A model generated the notes under the pieces. That model was not told the origin of the DNA, did no database searches, and saw only the letters and a program-made list of their open reading frames with translations. The position numbers and the translations under genes were made by a program. A DNA stretch of 64,000 nucleotides from the NCBI RefSeq assembly GCF_039525805.1, contig NZ_BAAAHZ010000013.1; one strand, given 5' to 3'. The stretch is from Dietzia natronolimnaea (GTDB taxonomy: Bacteria > Actinomycetota > Actinomycetes > Mycobacteriales > Mycobacteriaceae). Positions 19,279-27,501 of this stretch are shown here, one piece after another; position 1 is the stretch's first letter; the number at the start of each line of letters is the position of its first letter.

Positions 19279-20343
19279 GTGAGCGATCCCCACACCGACC
19301 ACTCGCCCGACCCGGGCTCACGCCCCGCGGTCTCCGCGTCCTCCGCGGCCTCGGACGCCAGGCTGCTGGAGCAGGCGGTGTACGAGGTCAAGAAGGTCGT
19401 GGTGGGCCAGGACCGGCTCATCGAGATGATCCTGGTGGGTCTGCTCTCGCGCGGTCACATCCTCCTCGAGGGCGTGCCGGGTGTCGCCAAGACGCTCACC
19501 GTGGAGACGTTCGCCACCGTCGTGGGGGGCAGCTTCCGTCGCCTCCAGTTCACCCCGGACCTGGTTCCGGCGGACATCGTCGGCACCCGGATCTACCGGC
19601 AGGGCCGCGAGGAGTTCGAGGTCGAACTCGGTCCCATCCTCGCGAACTTCGTGCTGGCCGACGAGATCAACCGCGCGCCGGCCAAGGTCCAGTCGGCGCT
19701 GCTCGAGGTGATGGCGGAGGGGCACGTCTCGATCGGCGGCCAGACCTTCCCGATGCCGACACCGTTCCTGGTGATGGCCACCCAGAACCCCATCGAGAGC
19801 GAGGGCGTGTACCAGCTCCCGGAGGCCCAGCGGGACCGGTTCCTGTTCAAGCTCGTCGTGGACTACCCGAGCCCCGAGGAGGAACGGGAGATCGTCTACC
19901 GGATGGGGACACGTCCGCCGGAGCCGTCCCGCGTCCTCGGGGTCGACGCGTTGATCCGGCTGCAGGACGCTGTCCGGGAGGTCTTCGTCCACCACGCGCT
20001 GGTCGACTACGTGGTCAGGGTCACCGTCGCCACCCGCGAACCCGAGAGGCACGGCCTCGAGGACGTGGCCAGGTGGCTCGCGTACGGCGCGTCCCCCCGG
20101 GCCACCCTGGGTGCCGTCACCGCGGCCCGCGCGCTGGCCCTGGTCCGCGGTCGCGACTACGTGGTGCCCCAGGACGTCGTCGACGTGCTCCCCGCCGTGC
20201 TCCGCCACCGACTCGTCCTCACCTACGACGCGTTGGCGGACGAGATCACCGCGGACACCGTCGTGCGCCGCGTTCTCGAGGCCGTCCCGCTCCCACAGAT
20301 CAGCGCGGTTCCCGCACAGCCCGGCCCGCCGTCCTCGCGGTGA
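19279..20343 (+). CDS. moxR: MoxR-family AAA+ ATPase
   Basis: A chaperone-like AAA+ ATPase that works with VWA-domain proteins in envelope or stress functions. The 354-residue protein has Walker A GVPGVAKT (near 74), Walker B VLADEINR (near 134), sensor 1 MATQNPIE and an arginine finger in PEAQRDRFLFK, followed by the C-terminal lid. The GTG at 19279 has AAGGAG nine bases upstream and removes 41 residues of non-conserved translation through the terminator. The stop overlaps the next start (GTGA). Order moxR-DUF58-VWA equals Rv1479-Rv1481. Confidence 0.92.
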   Translation: MSDPHTDHSPDPGSRPAVSASSAASDARLLEQAVYEVKKVVVGQDRLIEMILVGLLSRGHILLEGVPGVAKTLTVETFATVVGGSFRRLQFTPDLVPADIVGTRIYRQGREEFEVELGPILANFVLADEINRAPAKVQSALLEVMAEGHVSIGGQTFPMPTPFLVMATQNPIESEGVYQLPEAQRDRFLFKLVVDYPSPEEEREIVYRMGTRPPEPSRVLGVDALIRLQDAVREVFVHHALVDYVVRVTVATREPERHGLEDVARWLAYGASPRATLGAVTAARALALVRGRDYVVPQDVVDVLPAVLRHRLVLTYDALADEITADTVVRRVLEAVPLPQISAVPAQPGPPSSR

Positions 20344-21320
20344 CCCACGCGGACGAGGGGACCCGCGACGACCCGGTCGCGGCGGCGTCCCGCGCCGCCC
20401 TGACGCAGTTGGAGCTCCTCGTCACCCGCCGTCTGGACGGGGTGCTCAACGGCGACCACCGGGGTCTGCTGCCCGGGCCCGGAACCGAACCCGGCGAGGC
20501 CCGCGCCTACGAACCCGGTGACGACGTCCGGACCATGGACTGGTCCGTGACGGCGAGGACCACCGTGCCGCACATCCGCCAGACCATCGCCGACCGGGAA
20601 CTGGAGACCTGGATCGTGGTGGACCTGACGCCCAGCCTCGACGTCGAGGGTCGGTACGGCGCCAAGCGTCGCCTCGTGGAGGCGGCCGCGGCCACCGTCG
20701 GGTTCCTGTCCGCCGGGGGTGGCAGTCGTGTCGGCATGGTCCTCACCGGCGCCGGGCGGCCCCGGGTCCTCCGGGCCACGAGCGGGCGCGACCACGTCAG
20801 GCGGCTCCTCGAGGAGGTCACCCGCGCCCCGGCCCGGGTCTCACCCGGTGGGACCCTCGACGACGCACTCCGCGCCGCCCGGAACGCCGCCCGACGGCAC
20901 GGACTGTTGGTGGTGATCTCGGACTTCCTCGCCGACGTCGACTGGGAACGGTCCCTGCGCGTCCTGGGGGCCCGGCACGAGTTCCTCGCCGTGCACACGG
21001 CCGACCCCCTCGACATCGCACTTCCCGCTGTGGGCGCCGCACTGCTCCAGGACCCGGCCACCGGCGAGGTGCTCGAACTGGACGTCGACGACGCCCTCGC
21101 CGCCGACTACCGCCGGGCCGCGGACTCCCATCGCGCGGAGGTCCACGCCGCCCTACGCCGCTGTGGCGCCCCGGTCCTCGCCCTGCGGACCGACCGGGAC
21201 TGGATCAGGGACGTGATCGACTTCGTCGGCGCACGCCGCCAGGGTGGCCTGCCCACCGGGGAGAACCTCGTCAGGGACCTGCCCGACGACCATCCGACAC
21301 CGGGAGGAACGCACCGATGA
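20340..21320 (+). CDS. DUF58-domain protein (Rv1480-like)
   Basis: A 326-residue partner of MoxR ATPases. The DUF58 signature lies at residues about 40-85 (GEARAYEPGDDVRTMDWSVTART), followed by a VWA-like fold with VVDLTPSLD in place of a full DxSxS metal site and a later LLVVISDFLADVDW strand. No membrane helix is visible, so it is probably cytoplasmic. It is translationally coupled on both sides, through GTGA at its start and ATGA at its end. In such operons it is thought to bridge MoxR to the VWA membrane protein; its exact role is not known. Confidence 0.88.
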   Translation: MTHADEGTRDDPVAAASRAALTQLELLVTRRLDGVLNGDHRGLLPGPGTEPGEARAYEPGDDVRTMDWSVTARTTVPHIRQTIADRELETWIVVDLTPSLDVEGRYGAKRRLVEAAAATVGFLSAGGGSRVGMVLTGAGRPRVLRATSGRDHVRRLLEEVTRAPARVSPGGTLDDALRAARNAARRHGLLVVISDFLADVDWERSLRVLGARHEFLAVHTADPLDIALPAVGAALLQDPATGEVLELDVDDALAADYRRAADSHRAEVHAALRRCGAPVLALRTDRDWIRDVIDFVGARRQGGLPTGENLVRDLPDDHPTPGGTHR

Positions 21321-22297
21321 GCCTGTCGGAGTTCCAGCACCCACTGTGGCTGGTCCTGGTGGTCGTGCCACTGGCCCTCGCGATCGGATACGTGATCGCG
21401 CTGCGATCCAAGAGGCGCAGGACCGTGCGCTTCGGCAACTTCGGCGTCCTGCGGACCGTCGACCGTGGCGGTCGACGCTGGTTCACCCACGTCCCCGCGG
21501 TGCTGCTCATCCTGTCGCTGCTCGCCCTGGTGGTGGCGCTGGCCGGGCCGCAGAAGGAACAGAAGGTGCCGCGGAACCGCGCGACGGTCATGCTCGTCGT
21601 CGACGTGTCACTGTCCATGGAGTCCACGGACGTAGCGCCCTCCCGCCTGGAGGCCGCGCAGCAGGCCGCCACCACGTTCGCCAACAACCTCACCCCGGGC
21701 GTCAACCTGGGACTGGTCTCCTACGCCGGAACGGCCTCGATGCTCGTGGCACCCACCACCGATCGGGGACCCGTGGTCCGCGCCGTCGAGCGACTCCGGC
21801 TGGACGAGAGGACCGCGACCGGCGAGGCGATCTACACCGCCACCCAGGCCGTCACGACGTTCACCGAGAGCCTCGGTGGCACCGACCAGGCGCCGCCGGC
21901 CCGAATCGTGCTGCTCTCCGACGGCAAGGAGACCGTCCCCGCCGACCCGACCGAGGAGCGCGGGGCCTTCACCGCCGCCGAGCGCGCCGAGGAGGCCGGC
22001 ATCCCGATCTCGACCATCTCCTTCGGCACCCTCTACGGGACAGTGGACATCCAGGGTCGCCCGCAGCCCGTCCCCGTCGACGACGCCTCGTTGCGCACCA
22101 TCGCCGAGATCTCGGGGGGTGACTTCTTCACCGCCTCCAGCCTCGAGGAGCTCGACTCCGTCTACCGCACCCTCGAGGAACAGATCGGGTTCGAGTGGAA
22201 GAAGGCCGACGCCTCGCGGCCGTGGCTCGTGATCGGGTCCCTGCTGGCGATGCTCGCCGCAGCCGGATCCCTGGTGGCACACCGCCGCATCCCGTGA
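21317..22297 (+). CDS. VWA-domain membrane protein (BatA-like, Rv1481-like)
   Basis: A 326-residue protein with an N-terminal anchor (two helices near residues 12-28 and 57-76), a von Willebrand A domain (about 92-290) and a last helix near 305-322. The MIDAS metal site is intact: DVSLSMESTD, then the conserved T in RTATGEAI and D in LLSDGKET. The VWA domain should face outside between the helices, as in BatA/BatB proteins. It is the third gene of the moxR operon, overlapping the DUF58 gene by four bases. Confidence 0.9.
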   Translation: MSLSEFQHPLWLVLVVVPLALAIGYVIALRSKRRRTVRFGNFGVLRTVDRGGRRWFTHVPAVLLILSLLALVVALAGPQKEQKVPRNRATVMLVVDVSLSMESTDVAPSRLEAAQQAATTFANNLTPGVNLGLVSYAGTASMLVAPTTDRGPVVRAVERLRLDERTATGEAIYTATQAVTTFTESLGGTDQAPPARIVLLSDGKETVPADPTEERGAFTAAERAEEAGIPISTISFGTLYGTVDIQGRPQPVPVDDASLRTIAEISGGDFFTASSLEELDSVYRTLEEQIGFEWKKADASRPWLVIGSLLAMLAAAGSLVAHRRIP

Positions 22298-22338
22298 CGG
22301 GTCCGCGCACCCCCACCGGGTCACCCGTGACGGTTCGA

Positions 22339-22344
22339 TAGGTT
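22339..22344 (+). promoter_or_regulatory. -10 hexamer of the fabG-inhA-hemH operon
   Basis: TAGGTT ends seven bases before the ATG at 22352, with no ribosome-binding sequence between. It fits a leaderless start and separates this operon from the moxR group. Confidence 0.45.
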
Positions 22345-22351
22345 GGTGCAC

Positions 22352-23083
22352 ATGGTTCCCGACAGCACGCCCACCCCCACCCCCCGGACGGTCCTGGTGA
22401 CCGGGGGCAACCGCGGCATCGGACGCGCCGTGGCCGAACGACTCGCCGCCGACGGCCACCGGGTGGCGGTGACCCATCGAGGGTCCGGTGCGCCCGACGG
22501 TCTGTTCGGAGTCCGGTGTGACGTCACCGACCCCGACTCCGTCGACGCGGCGTTCACCGCGGTCGAGGCCGAGTTCGGCCCGGTCGAGGTGGTGGTGTCC
22601 AACGCCGGGATCACCGACGACACCCTCCTGATGCGGATGAAGGACGAGCAGTTCACCCGTGTCGTCGAGGCGAACCTGTCCGGCGCGTTCCGGGTGGCCA
22701 GAAGGGCCTCCCGGGGGATGCTGCGCGCCAGGTTCGGCCGACTCATCTTCATCGGATCGGTGGTCGCCCAGTCGGGCACCGCGGGCCAGGTCAACTACGC
22801 CTCGTCGAAGGCCGGCCTCATCGGGATGGCCCGCTCACTGACCCGGGAACTCGGCTCGCGCAACATCACGGCCAACGTCGTGGCCCCCGGGTTCATCGAC
22901 ACCGACATGACCGCCGGGCTGGACGACAAGACGCAGGCCCTCGCCGTGGCGGCCATCCCGCTCGGCCGGAAGGGCAGCGCCGACGACGTGGCGGGGGCCG
23001 TCAGCTTCCTCGCGGGGAACGACGCCGGCTACATCTCGGGTGCCGTCCTGCCCGTCGACGGCGGTATGGGAATGGGGCACTGA
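22352..23083 (+). CDS. fabG: 3-oxoacyl-ACP reductase FabG (MabA-type)
   Basis: Reduces 3-oxoacyl-ACP in type II fatty-acid elongation using NADPH. The 243-residue SDR has TGGNRGIGRA at 18-27, NAG at 84-86, and the catalytic Ser136, Tyr149 and Lys153 (YASSK). With inhA it forms the same pair as fabG1-inhA of mycobacteria, which extend mycolic-acid precursors. The ATG at 22352 is favoured by the -10 seven bases upstream; an in-frame GTG at 22346 would add two residues. Confidence 0.93.
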   Translation: MVPDSTPTPTPRTVLVTGGNRGIGRAVAERLAADGHRVAVTHRGSGAPDGLFGVRCDVTDPDSVDAAFTAVEAEFGPVEVVVSNAGITDDTLLMRMKDEQFTRVVEANLSGAFRVARRASRGMLRARFGRLIFIGSVVAQSGTAGQVNYASSKAGLIGMARSLTRELGSRNITANVVAPGFIDTDMTAGLDDKTQALAVAAIPLGRKGSADDVAGAVSFLAGNDAGYISGAVLPVDGGMGMGH

Positions 23084-23085
23084 CC

Positions 23086-23913
23086 ATGAGCGAGAACACC
23101 CGCACCGGGATCCTCTCGGGCAAGACCATCCTCGTCACCGGGGTGATCACCGACGCCTCGATCGCCTTCCACATCGCCAAGCACTGCCAGCTCCACGGCG
23201 CCACCGTCATCCTCACCGCGTTCGGCCGGCCGTCGCTGGTGCGGGCGATCTCGAAGCGACTGCCCGACAGGCCCGCGGTGATCGAACTGGACGTGCAGAG
23301 CGAGGAGGACCTCGCGGCGCTCGAGGGCAGGGTGAGAGAACACGCCGAGTCGCTCGACGGGGTGGTGCACTCCATCGGGTTCGCGCCGCCCAGTTGCCTC
23401 GGCGACCCGTTCCTCGAGGCGCCCTGGAAGGACGTCTCCGTCGCCGTGGAGGTCTCCGCCTATTCGTACGCGTCCCTCGCCAGGGCCGTGCGCCCCCTGC
23501 TCAACCCCGGCGCGTCGATCATCGGACTGGACTTCGACCCGCGGTTCTCCATGCCCTTCTACAACTGGATGTCCGTGGCCAAGAACGCCCTGGAGGCGGT
23601 CAACCGCTACGTGGCCCGAGAACTCGGTCCGGAGGGCGTGCGGTCCAACCTCATCGCCGCCGGCCCCGTCAAGACCCTCGCGGCCAAGGCCATCGCCGGA
23701 GACGCGCTCGGTCCCGGCGGAGAACTGGACCAAATGCAGGACGAGTGGGCCAGGCGCGCCCCCCTGGGGTGGGACGTGAACGACCCCACCGCGGTGGCGA
23801 CCACCGCGGTGGCGCTGCTCTCGGACCTCATGCCCGCAACCACGGGAACAGTGATCTATGCAGACGGTGGAGCCGGCACCGTCTCCTTCAGCGGACAGGA
23901 GAACCACAGATGA
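23086..23913 (+). CDS. inhA: Enoyl-ACP reductase (InhA)
   Basis: NADH-dependent enoyl-ACP reductase, last step of the FAS-II cycle and the isoniazid target in mycobacteria. The 275-residue protein has the glycine-rich TGVITDASIAFHIA (18-31), HSIGFAP (95-101) holding the equivalent of M. tuberculosis Ser94, and the active pair Tyr159 and Lys166 (YNWMSVAK, Y-x6-K typical of enoyl reductases). After SIGF the sequence is APPSCLG, unlike the mycobacterial MPQTGMG, so the inhibitor pocket differs. It starts two bases after fabG ends. Confidence 0.95.
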   Translation: MSENTRTGILSGKTILVTGVITDASIAFHIAKHCQLHGATVILTAFGRPSLVRAISKRLPDRPAVIELDVQSEEDLAALEGRVREHAESLDGVVHSIGFAPPSCLGDPFLEAPWKDVSVAVEVSAYSYASLARAVRPLLNPGASIIGLDFDPRFSMPFYNWMSVAKNALEAVNRYVARELGPEGVRSNLIAAGPVKTLAAKAIAGDALGPGGELDQMQDEWARRAPLGWDVNDPTAVATTAVALLSDLMPATTGTVIYADGGAGTVSFSGQENHR

Positions 23914-24956
23914 CCGATGGTGAGCTCGAGGTGACCGGGCCCGTGGACGCCCTCCTCCTCCTGTCCTTCGGCGGGCCCGAGGGTCAGGAGGACGTCATCC
24001 CCTTCCTCGAGAACGTCACCCGCGGGCGCGGGATCCCGGCGGCGCGACTCGAGGAGGTCGCCACCCACTACCGACAGCTGGGTGGCCGCAGCCCGATCAA
24101 CGACCTCAACCGTGAGATCATCGCGCACGTCGAGGAGGAGCTCGCCCGCAGCGGCAGGGACCTGCCGGTGTACTTCGGGAACCGCAACTGGACCCCGATG
24201 ATCGAGGAGACGGTCCGGCAGATGACCGCGGACGGCGTCCGGACCGCGGCGGTGTTCGCCACCTCCGCGTGGGGCGGCTACTCCGGCTGTGCGCAGTACC
24301 AGGAGGACATCGCCCGCGCGCGCGAGCAGGTCCCCGGTGCGCCCTCGATGGTCCGCCTGCGACAGTTCTACGACCATCCCCTGTTCATCGAGCGGTTCGC
24401 GTCCGATCTCCGCGCCGCCCGGGAAGCGGCGGCGCCGGGAGCCCGCGTCGTCTTCACCGCGCACTCGGTCCCCGAGGCGGCGGACGCCGTCGCGGGTCCG
24501 CCCGCGCTCGGAGGTCGTCTCTACAGCCGTCAGGTCGCCGAGGCGTCGCGGCTGGTGGCCCGCGCGGCCGGGGTCGACGATCACGACCTGGTCTGGCAGT
24601 CCCGTTCCGGACCCCCGAGCGTGCCGTGGCTCGAGCCCGACGTGGTGGACCATGTCCGTGGACTGGCGGAGGACAGCGGCGTCCGCGACGTCGTGATCGT
24701 CCCGATCGGGTTCATCTCCGACCACGTCGAGGTGATCTGGGACCTCGACACCGAGCTGGTGGACGAGGTGCGCGAACTCGGCGTGACGGTCACCCGCTCG
24801 GCGACACCCGGGCCGAGCCCGGAGTTCGCCCGGATGGTCCTTGAGCTGCTCGAGGAGGTCGAGTCCGGAGTGCAGGGCGACAGGCTCGGCGACGTGCCCG
24901 CGCTGGGCTGCAACCGAGATGGTGCCCGATGCGCGGTCGGGTGCTGCTCCCGCTAG
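23910..24956 (+). CDS. hemH: Ferrochelatase (coproporphyrin-type in actinobacteria)
   Basis: Inserts ferrous iron in haem synthesis; in actinobacteria the substrate is coproporphyrin III (CpfC). The 348-residue protein shows LLLSFGGPEGQEDV, FGNRNWTPMIEETV, the active-site His in FTAHSVPEAAD and the late acidic block PIGFISDHVEVIWDLD. A Cys in SGCAQYQEDIA and a Cys-rich tail (GCNRDGARCAVGCC) fit the [2Fe-2S] cluster of actinobacterial enzymes. ATG overlaps the inhA stop (ATGA), so the three genes are one operon, as in M. tuberculosis. Confidence 0.93.
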   Translation: MTDGELEVTGPVDALLLLSFGGPEGQEDVIPFLENVTRGRGIPAARLEEVATHYRQLGGRSPINDLNREIIAHVEEELARSGRDLPVYFGNRNWTPMIEETVRQMTADGVRTAAVFATSAWGGYSGCAQYQEDIARAREQVPGAPSMVRLRQFYDHPLFIERFASDLRAAREAAAPGARVVFTAHSVPEAADAVAGPPALGGRLYSRQVAEASRLVARAAGVDDHDLVWQSRSGPPSVPWLEPDVVDHVRGLAEDSGVRDVVIVPIGFISDHVEVIWDLDTELVDEVRELGVTVTRSATPGPSPEFARMVLELLEEVESGVQGDRLGDVPALGCNRDGARCAVGCCSR

Positions 24957-24990
24957 ACGACGCGGAGAACACCCGTCCCCGCCGGTCGCC

Positions 24991-25803
24991 TCAGGCGCCG
25001 CGGGAGGCCGCGTCCCCCGCGGCGGCGACCGCCGCGCGACGAGCGGCGTCCTTCACGGCCACGAGGCGTCGCAGGATGGGTTCCCGGGCGGCCGGGTCGA
25101 CGCCCACGTCCGGCTGCGCCAGCGCGACCGTGATGATCGCCTCCACCCTGTCGATCCTGTCCACCAGCTCGATCACGCGGGACGGTAGACCGGCGGGTAG
25201 CCGGGTGACGTGGGAGTCCAGGTCCAGATCGCCCGCCTGACCCACCCGTGTCGTGGTCCGCTCGATCAACTCCGCCGCCTCGACCACCGCCTGCCCCAGG
25301 GCGAACAACGCCGCAGAGGGCCCGTCGGGTTGGGGAGGCACCGGACAGTCCGCGATGCCGCGGGCACGCCAACGCAGGACGTCCGGGTGCGGGTGGACGC
25401 ACGTGAGGACGACCGCCTGGCGGCTCACCGGGTCGCGGACCAGGACCCCCCACCCCGCCTCCGCCACGTCGGAGCGGAGCGAGGGCACCGCGGGGAGGCT
25501 CGACGAATCCCCGGGTGCCGCGGTGAGCAGGGCCAGCGACTCCGGGGCGGGATGCGATCCCACCGAGCGCCGGAGACCGGTCACGAGCCCGGGCAGCAGC
25601 GCGGTGGGTCCCGAGGCGGGGGCGATCCCGTCCAGCATCCGTACCGGCTCGCCGGTGACCTCGACCAGGTGTGACCCGGCCAGGCCCGAGACGTACCCGG
25701 TCAGTTCGTCGAAGGGCTGATCACCCCAGGCGGTGCGCAGGAAGAACAGCGGCAGCGGCCACGCGGGGGACAGCGCGGCGCTCCGGGTGAGGGGGCGGGA
25801 CAT
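24991..25803 (-). CDS. Hypothetical protein (position of Rv1486c)
   Basis: A 270-residue protein of unknown function, convergent with hemH like Rv1486c in M. tuberculosis. No signal peptide, membrane helix or catalytic motif stands out. The N-terminal half is mixed and ends with VLTCVHPHPDVLRWRARGIADCP; the C-terminal half is helical (about 180-265) with regular heptad-like spacing, ending in an alanine-rich, basic segment. The ATG at 25803 is chosen because TAGGAT lies eight bases upstream; a start 45 bases earlier would pass through that promoter. Confidence 0.65.
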   Translation of the reverse strand: MSRPLTRSAALSPAWPLPLFFLRTAWGDQPFDELTGYVSGLAGSHLVEVTGEPVRMLDGIAPASGPTALLPGLVTGLRRSVGSHPAPESLALLTAAPGDSSSLPAVPSLRSDVAEAGWGVLVRDPVSRQAVVLTCVHPHPDVLRWRARGIADCPVPPQPDGPSAALFALGQAVVEAAELIERTTTRVGQAGDLDLDSHVTRLPAGLPSRVIELVDRIDRVEAIITVALAQPDVGVDPAAREPILRRLVAVKDAARRAAVAAAGDAASRGA

Positions 25804-25811
25804 GACGATCA

Positions 25812-25817
25812 ATCCTA
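25812..25817 (-). promoter_or_regulatory. -10 hexamer, minus strand
   Basis: Reads TAGGAT, eight bases before the ATG at 25803 on the minus strand; likely leaderless. Confidence 0.4.
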
Positions 25818-25857
25818 CCGGCCGGTGCGCCGCCGACCCCCCGCGCACGGATCCGGC

Positions 25858-25863
25858 TACCGT
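25858..25863 (+). promoter_or_regulatory. -10 hexamer of the DUF3097 gene
   Basis: TACCGT, eight bases before the ATG at 25872, with no ribosome site; likely leaderless and divergent from the promoter at 25812-25817. Confidence 0.4.
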
Positions 25864-25871
25864 GTCGGCCC

Positions 25872-26693
25872 ATGGCAGACATGTACGGATCCGACATCCT
25901 GTCCGGGACGGCGCGACGTCGCCGACCGGAGATCCCCGTCGTCGTGGCCGAGAGCGACCTGGTGGTGGAGCACGCGGACTCCGGATTCTGCGGTGCCGTG
26001 GTGGGATTCAACCGCACCCCCGACGGCGACTTCGTCAAACTCGAGGACCGCCGCGGCCTGGTCCGCCTCTTCGCCATGACCCCCTCGGCCTTCCTCATCG
26101 ACGGCTCACCGGTGACGCTCCGGAGGCCCGGGCCGGTCGTGGCGGCCGGCCCGAAGGTCACGGCGTCCGGGTCCCGGAAGGTCGAGGGCCTGCGGGCCAG
26201 GACCGCGCGCGCGGGCCGTATCTGGGTCGAGGGCATCCACGACGCGGCCATCGTCGAGAAGATCTGGGGCCACGACCTGCGGGTCGAGGGGATCGTCGTG
26301 GAGCCACTCCACGGGATCGACGACCTGCCCGCCCTGGTGGCGGAGTTCGGGCCGACGCCGCAGGCGCGCCTGGGCGTCCTGGTCGACCACCTGGTCACGG
26401 GCAGCAAGGAGTCACGCATCGTCGCCGGGCTCGGCGGCGACGTGCTGGTGACCGGACACCCCTATGTGGACATCTGGCAGGCGGTCAAACCCCGGGCCGT
26501 GGGGATCCACGAATGGCCGGTCGTCCCACGGGGCGAGGACTGGAAGACCGGCATCTGCGACCGGCTCGGATGGGGTGAGCCGGCCGACGGCTTCCGGCGG
26601 GTCCTGGGCGCGGTGAGCACGTACCGGGACGTCGAGCCGGCCCTGCTGGGTGCGGTCGAACGTCTGGTGGACTTCGTCACCGAGCCCGCCTGA
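25872..26693 (+). CDS. DUF3097-family protein
   Basis: A 273-residue actinobacterial protein of unknown biochemical role. The N-terminal third is beta-rich (VVVAESDLVVEHADSGF, GAVVGFNRT), and the central part contains RIWVEGIHDAAIVEKIWGHDL, VVEPLHGIDDLPALV and LGVLVDHLVTGSKESRI, an arrangement that resembles a Toprim-like fold with acidic residues in E..D and DHLV positions. No membrane segment is visible. A nucleic-acid role would fit that fold but is inference. The start is set by the promoter eight bases upstream. Confidence 0.8.
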   Translation: MADMYGSDILSGTARRRRPEIPVVVAESDLVVEHADSGFCGAVVGFNRTPDGDFVKLEDRRGLVRLFAMTPSAFLIDGSPVTLRRPGPVVAAGPKVTASGSRKVEGLRARTARAGRIWVEGIHDAAIVEKIWGHDLRVEGIVVEPLHGIDDLPALVAEFGPTPQARLGVLVDHLVTGSKESRIVAGLGGDVLVTGHPYVDIWQAVKPRAVGIHEWPVVPRGEDWKTGICDRLGWGEPADGFRRVLGAVSTYRDVEPALLGAVERLVDFVTEPA

Positions 26694-26710
26694 TCCCCAC
26701 CGGGGGCAGC

Positions 26711-27367
26711 TCACCCGGGTCTGCCGACCCCGTCGTCGTCTCCACGGACGGGCAGGCGGGCGTCCAGGATCATCCCGACCAGTCCCACCGCCGCGAAGGC
26801 GCCCGTCGCCCACAGCGCGGCGGTCCCGTCGCCCTCGGTGAGGGAGTGCCCCAGCAGGATCGCCGCGACGGTCCCCGGGGTGCTGCCGATGACGGTCGCG
26901 GGCAGGAACTGACGGAACGGGATCGAGGTGAGGGCGGCCGCATAGTTTACCACCGAGAACGGCGCGGCGGGGACCAGCCTCAGGCTCCCGACGGAGAGCC
27001 ATCCGCGACGCCGGAGGCGGGCGTCCACCGCCGCGACGCGGGGGTCCGCGCGCAGCGCGGCGGTGCGGCGGTGGCCCAGACGGCGGACGCCGACGAACGC
27101 GAGAGTGGCCGCTATCCCGGAGGCCACCAGTGACCACGGGATCGCCACCGCGGGAGCGAAGAGCACAGCGGCCGAATAGGTGAAGGTCGACCGGGGGACC
27201 GGCGCCACGGTGACGATCGCGTAGGCGGAGAAGAACGCGACCGGGAACCACGGGCCCAGCTCATCCGCCCAACCGCGCAGCTGCTCCAGTCCCGGGGTCG
27301 GGACGACGGTGGCCAGCACCACCAGGGCCAGGACGACCGCCACCCACCAGATCACCCGTCCGCGCAC
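26711..27367 (-). CDS. TVP38/TMEM64 (DedA-like) membrane protein
   Basis: A 218-residue integral membrane protein of the TVP38/TMEM64 (VTT) family, proposed to act in lipid scrambling or membrane homeostasis. The family core is seen in FFSAYAIVTVAPVPRSTFTY, GIAATLAFVGVRRLGHR and SLRLVPAAPFSVVNYAAALT with the re-entrant glycine/proline motifs. The GTG at 27367 lies six bases after a TACAGT -10; the longer reading from 27454 would cross that promoter. In M. tuberculosis the same gene type (Rv1491c) is divergent from mutA, as here. Confidence 0.85.
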   Translation of the reverse strand: MRGRVIWWVAVVLALVVLATVVPTPGLEQLRGWADELGPWFPVAFFSAYAIVTVAPVPRSTFTYSAAVLFAPAVAIPWSLVASGIAATLAFVGVRRLGHRRTAALRADPRVAAVDARLRRRGWLSVGSLRLVPAAPFSVVNYAAALTSIPFRQFLPATVIGSTPGTVAAILLGHSLTEGDGTAALWATGAFAAVGLVGMILDARLPVRGDDDGVGRPG

Positions 27368-27373
27368 GGGTCG

Positions 27374-27379
27374 ACTGTA
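27374..27379 (-). promoter_or_regulatory. -10 hexamer of the TVP38 gene
   Basis: Reads TACAGT on the minus strand, six bases before the GTG at 27367; this fixes the start codon of an apparently leaderless transcript. Confidence 0.5.
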
Positions 27380-27432
27380 GTCGCCGGGATCGCGGAGCCC
27401 ACCCCTGGTGACCCCGCACACATGGTCACGTC

Positions 27433-27460
27433 TCGACAGCGGGAGGGGCTGCATTAGAGT
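27433..27460 (+). promoter_or_regulatory. mutA promoter (-35 TCGACA, -10 TAGAGT)
   Basis: TCGACA (27433-27438) and TAGAGT (27455-27460) are spaced by 16 bases. Transcription would begin near 27467, leaving a leader of about 35 bases with a GAGG ribosome site before the GTG at 27502. Confidence 0.5.
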
Positions 27461-27501
27461 CCGTGGTGACCCCCTTCACTCCACAAGAGAACGAGGTACC
27501 G

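Noticed and set aside
27368..27501. Cobalamin riboswitch before mutA
   Set aside because: The region fits two ordinary promoters and a leader of about 35 bases; no B12-box-like sequence is seen.
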